Source of the DNA: Biscogniauxia marginata
Taxonomy: Eukaryota; Ascomycota; Sordariomycetes; Xylariales; Xylariaceae
Length of the DNA: 64,000 nt
Direction of reading: 5' to 3'
Assembly (NCBI GenBank): GCA_022695795.1
Contig: MU404060.1
Location: forward strand, 113,008-177,007
The position numbers and the translations under genes are program-made. The notes under the pieces are model-generated. The model saw only the letters and a program-made list of their open reading frames with translations, was not told where the DNA came from and searched no databases. Shown one piece after another: positions 47,300-58,391 of this stretch; position 1 is the first letter of the stretch, and each line of letters starts with the position of its first letter.

Positions 47300-50200
47300 T
47301 TTCCTTTTTTAATCTTTCCTAGCAAAATTAAGATTTCGATATTTAAGCCTTCCTAGCCGGTCTAGATTTTGGCAGTGAAAATTTTTAATTTTATTTATTA
47401 GGTTCTTTAAATGCTTAAGAGGTTCCTAAGTATTTTCCTTGGGTGGGTAACCTTTTTATTTAATAAGATATTATAGTTAATTATTAATTTTTTTTGAATT
47501 TAGTATTTTTTTGACTTCGTATTTATTAAGATTTTTTTTAAATTCTAATTGGTTTTCTAGTATAACGTTATTTAATGTTGGTTTTAAAAGCGAAATATGG
47601 AATATAAGGTATATTTTAAATCTTTTTAGTAGTGTTAGTTTGTAGTTAATTTTCGAAATAACCTTCTTAATCCTATACGGTTTTAATTTCTTAAATTTAA
47701 GTTTTTCGTTAAGTCGTTTTATTTTAATTTAAGGTGTTTTTAATGTTACGCCTTGTTATTAACGAAGTAAGTAAATTATGTTTTTTCTCTTAAGAATTGG
47801 TCCTTTAATTCTTTTTTTATTATAGTACTTTATTATTCTATTTTAAATAAATTGTAATTCTTTTTGTAGTTATTATTATATTACTTAGATCTTTTTAGAT
47901 AGTACTTTTATTCTTAGGGCCTTTGTTTCGACTTTTGGTGTTTTCGTGAGTTTAATTAGTTGTTTTTGGGTTTCCGCCTTTTATTTGTATACTGCCTCGT
48001 ATAGTAATATTTTTATATTTTCGTTAATTGAAGTGTTATATGTTATTTGGGTTATTAATAATAATTTTACTTAGTTATTTATTTCTTAGTTAATATAGCT
48101 TTATAAATATTGTTTTATTATCTGGTTTAGTCTTTTTGTTTACTTGTTTATTTAGGGGTAATATGTTATAAATAACTTTTATTTGATTTTTATTTGTTTT
48201 ATTAGGTTAATTCAAAATTTCGACGTAAATAACTTGTCTTTATTTAAGATAACGCGTTTTAATAACCCATGTTTATTGATATATTTTTTTAAGAAGTTGA
48301 AAACTAACTATTTTGCTGTGCTTAATTCGTTGAATAATAAGAAGTAGGCGTATTTCGTGAGTTTATTAACAATTACCTATATGTTATTATAGGGTATTCC
48401 TATAGTAGGATCTTTTGACTCTAGAAGTTTCATTACGAAGTCTCATGCAATTATATTCTATGCTTTATCAGGTATCTGGGTTGGTTGTAGTAGTTTATAT
48501 GGTTTATGTCGTAATGCTTTAGCTTTATTATAAATGTTATAATTCTTTATAATTCTTTTAATTATTTATTATATTTCTGGAAAGTTGAATTCTTTTTAAA
48601 GTCGTTTTACCGTTTTGAAAATCCCTTAGTAGCTATATAGAGAATATTCGTGAAATTCTTTAACGAATTCGTTTTGTACTTGTTTTGGTACGTATACCTT
48701 TTCCTTATATAAAAGAAGTTCGTCGCTAGATCCTTGTTAAGATTATAATTATTTTTCTTTTTAATTATAATTTTTCTTAAAACGTTATTTTTAGTTTCCT
48801 ATATTAATTCATATGTAAGTTAATACAATTAATCCGTTATTTTGTTGTTTGAATATCTAGATATCTTTTTTATTGATTTTTAATTCATAATTTCCCTTTT
48901 TATTAAGAAGATCTATTTAAATGTTTTCTTTTCCCTTAATATGCTGGATTTTAAAATTAAATCTAAATAGGAAAATCATCTAACGCTCGTGTTTTTAGTT
49001 AAGCGTTTATATTGTTATAAATCGTGTAAGGTTTTTATGGTTTAAATAAATATTAATAGGTTTTTTAGTTTTATTAAGCTATAATTCCTATTCCTTTAGT
49101 ACTTTAATAATTATTAATAGTTCCTTATTATAAATTTGATAGTTTAGTTTAGCACTATATAGTGCTTTAAATAGGTACGCGACTGGGTACTATTTCTCAT
49201 TATCTTTTAGCTGCTTTAAGATTACTTTAATAACGAAATTTAAGGCGTTTATTCTTAGTCGTTTCTTTTTATTTTCGTTTAGAAATTTATATATAACCTC
49301 ACTAGTTACAACTTCCTTTAATTATTGAAAAGCCTATTTAGCTTCTTTAGTGAAATAAAAAGCCTTTCTTATTTTTACTAAAGTAATTAGTTTTATTAAT
49401 GGTTTAGCGATACGCCCGAAATCTTTAATGAGTTATTTAATATAATTAATAAAGCCAAGAAATGTGTGTACGTTTATGACACTCTTAGGTTCTAACCAAT
49501 CCTTAATTATTATTATTTTTCCCTTTTAAATGCGAATTTCTCCTAGATTTATTATAAACCCTAAATAGTCTAGTTTTTTAACATGCTATTTACTTTTAGT
49601 TAAATAAATAAGTAGATTTACCTTTTCCAAGGCTTTTAACACTTGTTTTACATGTTTCTTATATTCCTTTTCGTTTTCTAAGTAAATTAATATATCGTTT
49701 AAATAGATAAATATAAATTTGTTTAAAAACTTACGAAAAACTATTATAATTATATATTAAAATGTAACGAGTATGTTAATAAGTTTAAATGGCATAACCT
49801 TATACTTATAATATCTATATATCGTTTGGAAAGCTATATATTATTCGTGTTTTTTAATCATTTTAATTATATAATATTTATCGCGAAGATTTAATACTAT
49901 AAAGATTTAAGCCTTATTAATTTATTCTCTTATGAGTTTTATTAGTAATAACAAATATCCGTTTTTCTTGGTTATTTTATTAAGGTGTTAATAATTGATT
50001 ACTTATCGCTATACTAGGTTTCTTTCTTTATTAACATGTTACTTCCCGTTTTTGTCGACTTTAGGTACCATGATTACTAGGTATCTTAACGAGGATTTAA
50101 ATTCCTAAATATATCCTTTGTCGAGATCCTTTTAAATTCCCTTTTATAGTGCTCTTTATTTTTCTTGATTTATAAGATATACTAAAAATAATTTTAGTTG

Positions 50201-50820
50201 TTTTCCTTCTTTAAAGTAAATCTAGTAATCTTATTAGCTATATTTTAGTAATTCTTTTTTTGTTTTATCTTTAAATAATTTATAGAAACGGAGGTACTTA
50301 TACAGTACTCTTTTCGTTAAATCTTTAAGTTTAATTACTTGAATTATATAAGCGATATATTTCGTTTTTATATTTATTTCTCTAAAGTTATTTATGGTAT
50401 TTATCTTGTAACTCGTAGTGGTTGACTCCTCTTGTTTTTAATCCCAATAAAGCGTGTTTATCTCGAAATTTATTTGTAAATTACTTTTTTTAAGCTAATT
50501 TATTCTTAAGATTATATCGTGATTTAATATGTATATAATGTTAAAAATGACTTATTCGAGGTGTCCTTAAATAGTTACCAAGAAAGGGATTATTTTTTTT
50601 AGCACTTTATTATTCTCGTAACTAGATATGTTTCTTTTAAAGTTTTATAACTTATACGGACTTTATTTATATATTTATGGTATTTTATTTTCTTAAGCTA
50701 CCTTTATTGAGATATAGCTTTTATTTACTCCTGAATTTATTAGGGCTTTATATTTCCTTTTATTATACCTAATTTTAGTTATAATAATATTGTTAAATCC
50801 CGACTGGACTTTATATAAAG
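47300..50820 (-). pseudogene. Pol region of element B (protease, reverse transcriptase, RNase H, integrase), degenerate
   Basis: Position between gag and the 3' LTR, with the RT core at 49681-49730 (minus strand) as landmark. The parts downstream of RT would hold RNase H and integrase, but frames are too broken to mark domain borders. A parallel, more decayed copy lies at about 42850-46256. Confidence 0.7.
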
Positions 50821-53336
50821 ACTTATTATTCATGGCTTCTCGCTGCCTTATTAGCGAGAGCCTTTGCCGTTTTTTGGTTTTCTACGTTCCTTCCTTTTTG
50901 GTTTTCTTTTAGTTGTTATAACCTGGATGTCCTTTTATTCTTAGGCTTTTATAAGAGCGTATTTCCAGTAATTATTGCTTAAATAATCTCTTTAATTACT
51001 CTTTACATAGTAAGGGGTGAGAGGTTTGTTCTTTATATAGAATTTTACACATTGAAATTTCAATTTTTTTTCGAGAGCCTTTTTATAGCTTAAATCCGTT
51101 TTATTAACTCGGAATTTCTTGAAGTTTTGGATTATCCTTAAATAAAAAGAGTAATTATTAAGTTTGTTTATTAAGGGTATCTCGATATCTCCTTTTAGGT
51201 TTATATTGATTTCTAGGAGTTTCTTTCCTTTTTTGAGGTATGTTTTAGTGATTCGTTTATAACCTTATTTAGTCGTATGTGTTTTTACTTGTTATTTTAT
51301 TAAGTGTTTCCTTATAAAGCCGAATAAATTAGTGTCGTATTTAATTCGTTTTTCGAGCCATTATAGAAGATATAGTTCCTTCTATAATTCCTATAATTCT
51401 TCCTTTATCTCGTTTTCTTCGAAACCTGCTTTAAGTAAGTTATGTATGTCGCATAGTATCGAGGTGTAACACATGTAACCTTTGGCTATTGCTTCGTAGC
51501 TTTTTTCGGAGCTTGGGTGAAGATAACATGCTTTAAAGTAATGTGGCCATCGTGGGGTGTTATTATAAATACACTTATTTTCTTTCGTGTCGTTACTCTC
51601 TAGTTTTTAAGGATAGTAACTAGCTCTATTCTTAGAATTTTTACATACTTAATAAGTGTCATTAGTATAAAAGCTCTAATGTAATAATATATATTCCCTT
51701 AAGCTTTAATGGACATTACAGTTATTATCTATGCAAAGCCTCTAGTTTAGGCTATTATGCTGGTTTTTCCTTTAATAGGTTTCGCATTTGTCGTTCTTAT
51801 AGTGGCTTTAATGTAGATTACTATGGTTTAATTTAATTCTTAAGTTGTATTTTAACTTATAATTATCGCACACATATAGTAATTCGCTTTCGTTATATCT
51901 TTGTTTAGCTTGTTTTAGTGTAAAATGTCTTAAATATAAGTAGTTATTTTTTGGATAGTTTTTATAGTTAACTTAATAAGATCCACAAACTCCTTTTATA
52001 AAGGTCTTTTCGATTTTTTTTGCCTTAATGGTGTTAATAGTAAATACTTGGTTTATTTCTTCGTTGTTTTTGAATTAAACCCTTGTTTTGGCGACTCTTT
52101 TCTTAAGTTGAGGAATCCTTTTTGTTTTTAATTCTTGTTTCTTAGGACTTTAATACTCGTTTTTATAATGTTTTTTCTTTTTATAGTTAAAATATTTAAT
52201 GGTTAATTTATTTCGTTTCTTTCGTTCTTTTTGAATAACGTTAATTTTAATAGGATTTAACTTTGTTTTCGTGCTTTTTCTGGTTCTAATACCGCTTTTA
52301 TGATTTCCTCTTTTTAACTAGTCGCCATTCCTTCGTTATACCGTTTTTTTCTTTTCAAAGTACCGTTCGAAGTTTTTATTATTAATAGTAATTACTATTA
52401 TAATGTAATTATTAAACTTTTTTAGGTTCTTTTCTTTATATAGGTTTGTTTTATATAACTTATCTTTTATATGGTTTTTTAACCCTTAATAAAACAAGTA
52501 ATACAGGTTTTTAATAAGTAATTATAACTGGCTTGCGAGTTTTTTAAACTTAATAACGTAATTTAAAGTCTTTTTATTTTGTCGTAGTTTATAAAGTCGA
52601 GCTTCGGCTTATTACTTAAGGATTAAATTGCTAAATATAGATTTAAGTTGTTTTTTAAATTCTTTATAATTTTTGAAGATTTTCTTCGTGTTTTTTTAGG
52701 CGTTTAATTCGTTTTCTAGATAGTCTTTTAACACTGGTTAAAACCAGGTTAAAGCGGTTCTAGCTAAGAACTAAGATACCGTGAAAATCTTTTGTTTTTT
52801 AGTGGTAATTGTCTTATAATAGAATCGTAAGTAGGTTTTAACTTGAATTAAAAATCCTTTTAAATCGCTTAACTTATTATATCTACTAGGTGTAATTAGT
52901 TTAAAACCCTTTATGTCGGGGGTTGTTATGTTATTTTCGTCGTTTAAGTTGTTAGGGTCGCTATCGTCTAAAGGTGGTTACTTATTTTTAAGAGGTAGGG
53001 TTTATTTTGCCTATTTGTCTTTTTTTTTAGGTATTTTTTTCTCCTCCTTTTCTTCTTCTTTTGATGCTTCTTTTTACTGATCTTCCGAGATGTCCTTTTG
53101 TGACTCTTTTTTAGCTGTAATTATAATAGATTCTTGTGTTAGTTCTTTTAAACCTTTTTATTATACCGTAAAAAGATTTAAAGCTTTCGTTTAAAAGCTT
53201 GTTAATTATTGTTTTTTTACTTGTTTTTTTTCTTGTTACCCTTTAGTCTTAAGGGGTATGCTTATCTTGGGACTGTTTCGATTAAAAGTCCCTCTTTTTG
53301 AATCAATGTTAAGCATTAATTAAAGAATTATTAAAA
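50821..53336 (-). pseudogene. Gag region of element B, degenerate
   Basis: Internal sequence next to the 5' LTR. A strongly mutated relative lies at 53741-56530 (both begin with TTCTCGCTGCC/TTCTCGTTACT-type sequence close to 50837 and 53757). No intact frame. Assigned as gag by position only. Confidence 0.55.
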
Positions 53337-53740
53337 TGTAACGAACCTCTTTATGTATTTCTAGTTAGCTAACTTCATAGGTAAGTACGTACTGGGTTTT
53401 CTTGGTTTAAAAGTAATAGTGGGTTGAGATTAGTTTAAGTGATTTACGATGTTATGTTCGTTAGAGAGGTTTTAAGGTACTCTCATTATAGTATTAAGGA
53501 GTGACTATAGTTTTAGATTAATAGTTGAAGAATGAATGACTAGATATATAGGAAATTCCAATTTACTTATACTCGTTTTTTTCTCACATAAAAACTTTTG
53601 AATTATTGAATTATTGATTCTTTATTTATGATTTAATGATCTATTAAATTATTGAATTATGGATTTTTAATTTATGATTTAACGATTTATTCTGGTCTAC
53701 GTGACCCACACGTGACACAGCACAAGGAAGGTTCGTAACA
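53337..53740 (-). repeat. 5' LTR of element B
   Basis: 404 bp, TGTAACGAACC...GGTTCGTAACA. In the minus orientation this is the promoter-bearing LTR. Followed by the target duplication ACTTG. Confidence 0.88.
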
Positions 53741-55570
53741 ACTTGCTATTTATAGCTTCTCGTTACTTTATTAATAAGAGCCTTTATCGTTTTTTAGTTT
53801 TTTACGTCCCCTCTTTTTTAAGTTTCTTTGAATCGCTACGGTTTTAATGTTTTTTTATTTTTAAGCTTTTATAAAAACGTGTTTTTAGTAATCGTTATTT
53901 AAATAATATTTTTAATTATTTTTTAAGTAATAAAAAATAAAAAGTTTATTCTTTATATAAAACCTTATATATTAAAATTTTAATTCTTTTTCGAGGGCCT
54001 TTTTATAACTTAAGTTTATTTTTTTTATTAATTTAAAGCTTTTTAAAGGTCTAAATTATTTTCGAATAAAAAGCATAATTCTTAGATTTACTTATTAGGA
54101 ATAACTTGATATTTCTTTATAAGTTTATATATATTTCTAAAAACTCTCCCTTTTTTTAAAAATATATCTTAATAATTTGTTTATAACTTAATTTAATCGT
54201 ATATATTTTTACTTATTATTTTATTAAGTATTTTCCTACGAAACTAAATAAACTAATATTATATTTAACTCGTTTTTCGAGCTAATATAAAAGGTGTAAT
54301 TCTTTTTTATAATTCTTATAATTCTTTTTTAACTTCGTCTTTTTCAAAACCTACTTCGAATAAATCATATATATCGCATAGTACTAAGATATAATATATA
54401 TAACCCTTAATAATTATTTTATTACTTCTTTTAAAACTTAAATAAAAATAACATACTTTAAAATAATATAACTATCGTGAAACGTTATTATAAATACACT
54501 TATTCTCTTTTGTGTTATTACTATCTAGTTCTTAAAAATAATAATTAACTTTATCTTTAAAGTTTTTATATACTTAATAAACATTATTAATATAAAAGCT
54601 TTAATATAGCGATACATATTCCTTTTATAACTCTATTATTCCATCCTTATTAAGGTAAAATGTTTCGTTTTTTAGTTATTTTTTTTAATTTAAGTTTTTT
54701 ACTTAATAACCTATTAAACTAACTAGCATTATTTAAGTTTTAATAAATATCGTAATTATTATTTATATAAAACTTTTAATATAGGTTATTATATTTACTC
54801 CTTTTTTAATATGTTTCGTATTTGTTATTATTATAATGGCTTTAATATAATTCATTATAATCCGATTTAACTCCTAAGTCGTATTTTAACTTATAAGTAT
54901 TATATTTATATAGTAATTCATTTTCGTTATATCTTTATCTAGCTTGTTTTAACATAAAATATCCTAAATATAAATAACCATGCTTTAAACAATCCTAAAA
55001 ACTAACTTAATAACATTTATAACCTTCGTAAATTATAACGAATAAATAATAATACCTTAAATAATATTTATAAACTCTTTTTTTATAACTTTAATAAACA
55101 TTATAACTTTTTTTTATAAGAACTTCCTTGTTCTTCTTTATTTTAATAATAATAATAATAAATACTTAATTTACCTTTTTATTATTTTTAAAATAAACTC
55201 TTATTTTAAAGGTTTTTTTCTTAAGTTAAAGAATCCCTCCTGTTTTTAGTTTTTATTTCTTAAGATTTCGATACTTATTTTTATAATATCCTTTTTTCTT
55301 ATAATTAAAACACTTAATAATTGATTTATCTTGTTTTTTTTGCTTTTTTTAAATAACGTTAATTTTAATAAAGTTTAATTTAGTTTTAATGCCTTTTCTT
55401 ATTTTAGTACTACTTTTATAATTTCCTTTTTTCTGTTAATCGCCGTTTCTTCGTTATACCGTTTTTTTAAAGTACCGTTTAAAGTTTTTATTATTAATAA
55501 TAATTACTATTATAACGTAATTATTAAACTTTTTTAAGTTCCTTTCTTTATATAAGTTTATTTTATATAA

Positions 55571-55666
55571 TTCATCTTTTATATAATTCATCTTTTATAT
55601 AATTCATCTTTTATATAATTCATCTTTTATATAATTCATCTTTTATATAATTCATCTTTTATATAA
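55571..55666. repeat. 16-bp tandem repeat, six units
   Basis: Unit TTCATCTTTTATATAA repeated head to tail about six times inside the gag side of element A; the same site in element B has a single related unit. Confidence 0.85.
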
Positions 55667-56530
55667 TTCTTTAATCCTTAATAAAACAAATAATATAGGC
55701 TTTTAATAAGTAATTATAATTAACTTACGAGTTTTTTAAACTTATAACGTAATTTAAAGCCTTCTTATTTTTTTATAATTTATAAAATCGAGTTTCAGCT
55801 TATTATTTAAGAATTAAGTTATTAAATATAAACTTAAGTTATTTTTTAAACTCTTTATAATCCTTAAAACCCTTTTTTATGTCTTTTTAAGCGTTTTATT
55901 TATTATTTAAGTGATTTTTTAATACTAGTTAAAACCAGGTTAAAGCAATTCCGACGAGGAGTTAAAATACCATAAAAACTTTTTATTTCTTAATAATAAT
56001 TACTTCGTAATAAAACCGTAAATAGGTTTCGGCTTAAATTAAAAATCCCTTTAAATCACTTGACTTATTATATTTATTAAGTATAATTAATTTAAAACCT
56101 TTTATATCGAGAGTTATTATATTATTTTCGTCGTTTAAGTTATTAAGGTTATTATCGTTTAAAAGTAACTTTAATTATTTATTTTTAAGAAGTAAAAATT
56201 ATTTTACTTATTTATTTTCTTTTTTAAATGCTTTTTTTTCTCCTTTTTTTTTCTTTAAATAATTTTTCTTGTTAAGTTTTAAAAGTGTCTTTTTAAGGCT
56301 CTTTTTTAGTTATAATTATAATTAATTTTTATATTAATTCTTTTAATCCCTTTTATTATATCGTAAAAAAATTTAAACCTTTTATTTAATAACTTATTAA
56401 TTATTATTTTTTTACTTATTTCTTTTTTTATTATCTTTTAGTCTTAAAAGGCATATTTATTTTAAAACGGTTCGATTAAAAGTCTTTTTTCCTAAATTAA
56501 TATTAAGTATTAATCAAAAAATTATTAAAA

Positions 56531-56996
56531 TATAATAAACCTCTTTATATGTTCCTAGTTAATTAACTTTATAAGTAAATACATATTAAGTTTTCTTAAT
56601 TTAAAAATAATAATAAATTAAGATTAATTCAAGAAATTCACAATATCTTATTTATTAAAAAGATTTCAAGGTACTTTTATTATAATGTCAAGGAATAATT
56701 ATAATCTTAAATTAATAACTAAAAAATAAATAATTAAATACATAAAAAATCCCATCTTTTTTATATTTATTCTCCCTTTATATATTCCTTCCTTTTTTAG
56801 TATGTTAAATACCTTTAAATTACCTTATCCACAATGATTTATTTTATACTATTAAATAGATACGTTTGAATTACTTTATTTATTAAGATCTATATCACGT
56901 GATGTTGCATCCAAATCCTCCATCCTGTTAACATCCCTATGGTCCGTGTCCCAACACCCCTGTAGAAAACCCCTTTAACAGGTTAGGTTCGTAACA
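56531..56996 (-). repeat. 5' LTR of element A
   Basis: About 466 bp, starting TATAATAAACCTC (RIP form of TGTAACGAACCTC) and ending GGTTAGGTTCGTAACA. The first about 220 bases match the B LTR; the second half does not, and instead resembles the LTR at 63591 (GTATGTTAAATACCTTTA, ATATCACGTGATG). Confidence 0.8.
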
Positions 56997-57395
56997 GCGA
57001 GTAAGTCATTTAATTTCTTATATAAAATCGACTTTTTTAAAAATTCATAACTTTACACATAAAAATCGTAAAAGTCTCGGACTTTTTTTTATAGTTATAT
57101 AATTATAAGTTTTAATTAAAAGTATAATCGAAAAAATAGATTTTAAGAAACGCGAAAAGAAAACGCGTAAAAACTAAAATTAAAATAAAACGTATAAACT
57201 TTTTTACGTATTTCTTTATATATTTCATTTTTTGATTTTTTTTTTAATTTTACTTTTAGTTAAACTATATAGTTATATAACTAGAAAAAAAGGTTCGAGA
57301 TTTTTCCGACTTTTATAAGTAAAGTTATGACTTTTCGAAAAAGTCGATTTTATATAGGAAACCATTTCGTCCGCGAGCTTGTTTCATTTACTCGC
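56997..57395. mobile_element. MITE-like element with long inverted repeats
   Basis: About 399 bp. The left arm has GCGAGTAAG, TATATAAAATCGACTTTTT and ATTCATAACTTTACACATAA; the right arm shows the same blocks in reverse complement (AAAGTTATGACTTTT, AAAAAGTCGATTTTATATAGG, TACTCGC). Arms of about 90 bp surround an AT-rich middle. No coding frame. Half copies lie at 41643-41790 and 63354-63590. Confidence 0.7.
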
Positions 57396-57600
57396 TTGTG
57401 TAATACGTTAAATATAGTTTTACGCGTTTTAATAATAATAATAAGTATATTATTTATAAATTAATCGATTTAAATTACGCGCTAAAAACCGAATATTTAA
57501 TATAAAAAAGGTATTTAATTTTTAACCCCCTCATCAGTTTCCAATCCTCTACACCAGACAGTTTTTTTTACTTTGTGAACAACAACTTCAGAACCGAGAA
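57396..57600. other. Border of the AT-rich island
   Basis: GC content rises sharply around 57.53 kb, marking the end of the RIP-affected block. No gene. Confidence 0.5.
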
Positions 57601-58391
57601 CAAGCATGGCCCCAAAAAATCAGACCCATAGGCACCTCGATCATCAAGAGACACACCAATATCCCTGTCCCGATGTTGTGAAGACAGGATGTTGGTAGGT
57701 ACGTACGTAAGTAAAAGTAAAGAACTAAAAACAAGTAAAGCAATTGGTGTGAGACGAGGTGTATTCAGTTGTCTAAGGAGGTAACTATCTACCTGAGGTG
57801 ATGTGGAATGAATGGTCCCTTATATGCACATTAGGGCCGTGACCCCTGTAGACTAGTCATGCAACCATCACAGGATCAAGCCAAGACGGTTCGTACCTCA
57901 AAGTGACGGCACTTGACGGCGTTGAACTTGACGAAGTGGGTGAAAGATGCCATTTCCGGTATAAGAACGGTGATTCCCCCAAAGGCCATTGGAAGAAGAA
58001 GTGTAGCGCCTGTCAAGAGATTGCAAGGAAAGTCGCTACCTTATTCATCGAAAATGTGATAATCCCAGAACTCCGGATGTTAAGATCCAACCAGTCTGGA
58101 TTGAACGGTTATGTCATTCCACCCCCATGGGTGACCGAGTTTGATAGAAGGCCAAAGTGGGAATCGAAAACTTACGACACGTCGCAGTTGGTTTTCTGCC
58201 ACGGCGACCTTGGTCCCCAAAATATCATGATGGCCAAAGACTTGTCGCGTGTCATCGGTGTAATTGACTGGGAGAATGCCGGTTACTATGACGAAACCTT
58301 TTTGGGGTATTTTGCTGTAGATAGACAGAATTACCTTGAATTCTACAAGGACAAGCAGACACTCAAGCATCTTGTATCTATTCTTGAGTAG
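57601..58391 (+). pseudogene. Broken APH-type kinase gene
   Basis: Two parts of a fungal aminoglycoside-phosphotransferase-like (protein-kinase fold) gene are visible. Near 57631-57675 the frame reads GTSIIKRHTNIPVPML and then meets TGA; this is the N-lobe 'I.k.TnIPVP.vl' motif. From about 57852 to 58391 the C-lobe reads on with LVFCHGDLGPQNIMM (catalytic Asp and Asn) and VIGVIDWENAGYY (metal-binding Asp). The open part has no ATG near its start (GTG at 57903), and the segment between N-lobe and C-lobe is too short for the usual domain. It lies 200 bp from the RIP block, so RIP leakage or transposon damage is a likely cause. Introns could rescue part of it, but the in-frame TGA argues against. 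Confidence 0.6.

Larger units (their letters stand above)
46257..53740 (-). mobile_element. Complete Gypsy-type LTR retrotransposon (B), nested, RIP-mutated
   Basis: Two LTRs of 404 bp each (46257-46660 and 53337-53740), starting TGTGACGAACC or TGTAACGAACC and ending in AACA, flanked by a perfect 5-bp target duplication ACTTG (46252-46256 and 53741-53745). A purine-rich tract on the minus strand (revcomp of 46661-46675, GGAAGGGAAAAATAA) lies directly before the left LTR, so the element reads right to left. Reverse transcriptase is recognisable at 49681-49730 on the minus strand as FIFIYLNDILIY, the YxDD box with the first Asp turned to Asn. Order gag (53336-50821) then pol (50820-47300) fits the Gypsy (Ty3) class. 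Frames are broken by many TAA/TAG. It is less mutated than element A. Confidence 0.88.
41791..56996 (-). mobile_element. Older Gypsy-type LTR element (A), RIP-mutated and split by element B
   Basis: Minus orientation. Parts: 5' LTR 56531-56996, gag-side internal sequence 56530-53741, pol-side internal sequence 46256 down to about 42850, and 3' LTR starting at 41791. Element B (46257-53740) separates the gag and pol sides. Its internal sequence aligns by eye with B (for example TTTAGGTTTTAGCAATAAAAATTCGC near 42861 against 47370). C has been replaced by T and G by A along nearly the whole length, so no long frame survives. Without B and one target copy the element is about 7.7 kb. No matching target duplication was seen at the outer ends (TCTAA before, GCGAG after). 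Confidence 0.8.

Noticed and set aside
55571..55666. CRISPR-like array
   Set aside because: Units are 16 bp, head to tail without spacers, in a eukaryotic AT-rich transposon: a simple tandem repeat.
41791..56996. Target-site duplication around the outer element A
   Set aside because: The five bases before (TCTAA) and after (GCGAG) do not match, so a simple single insertion cannot be shown.
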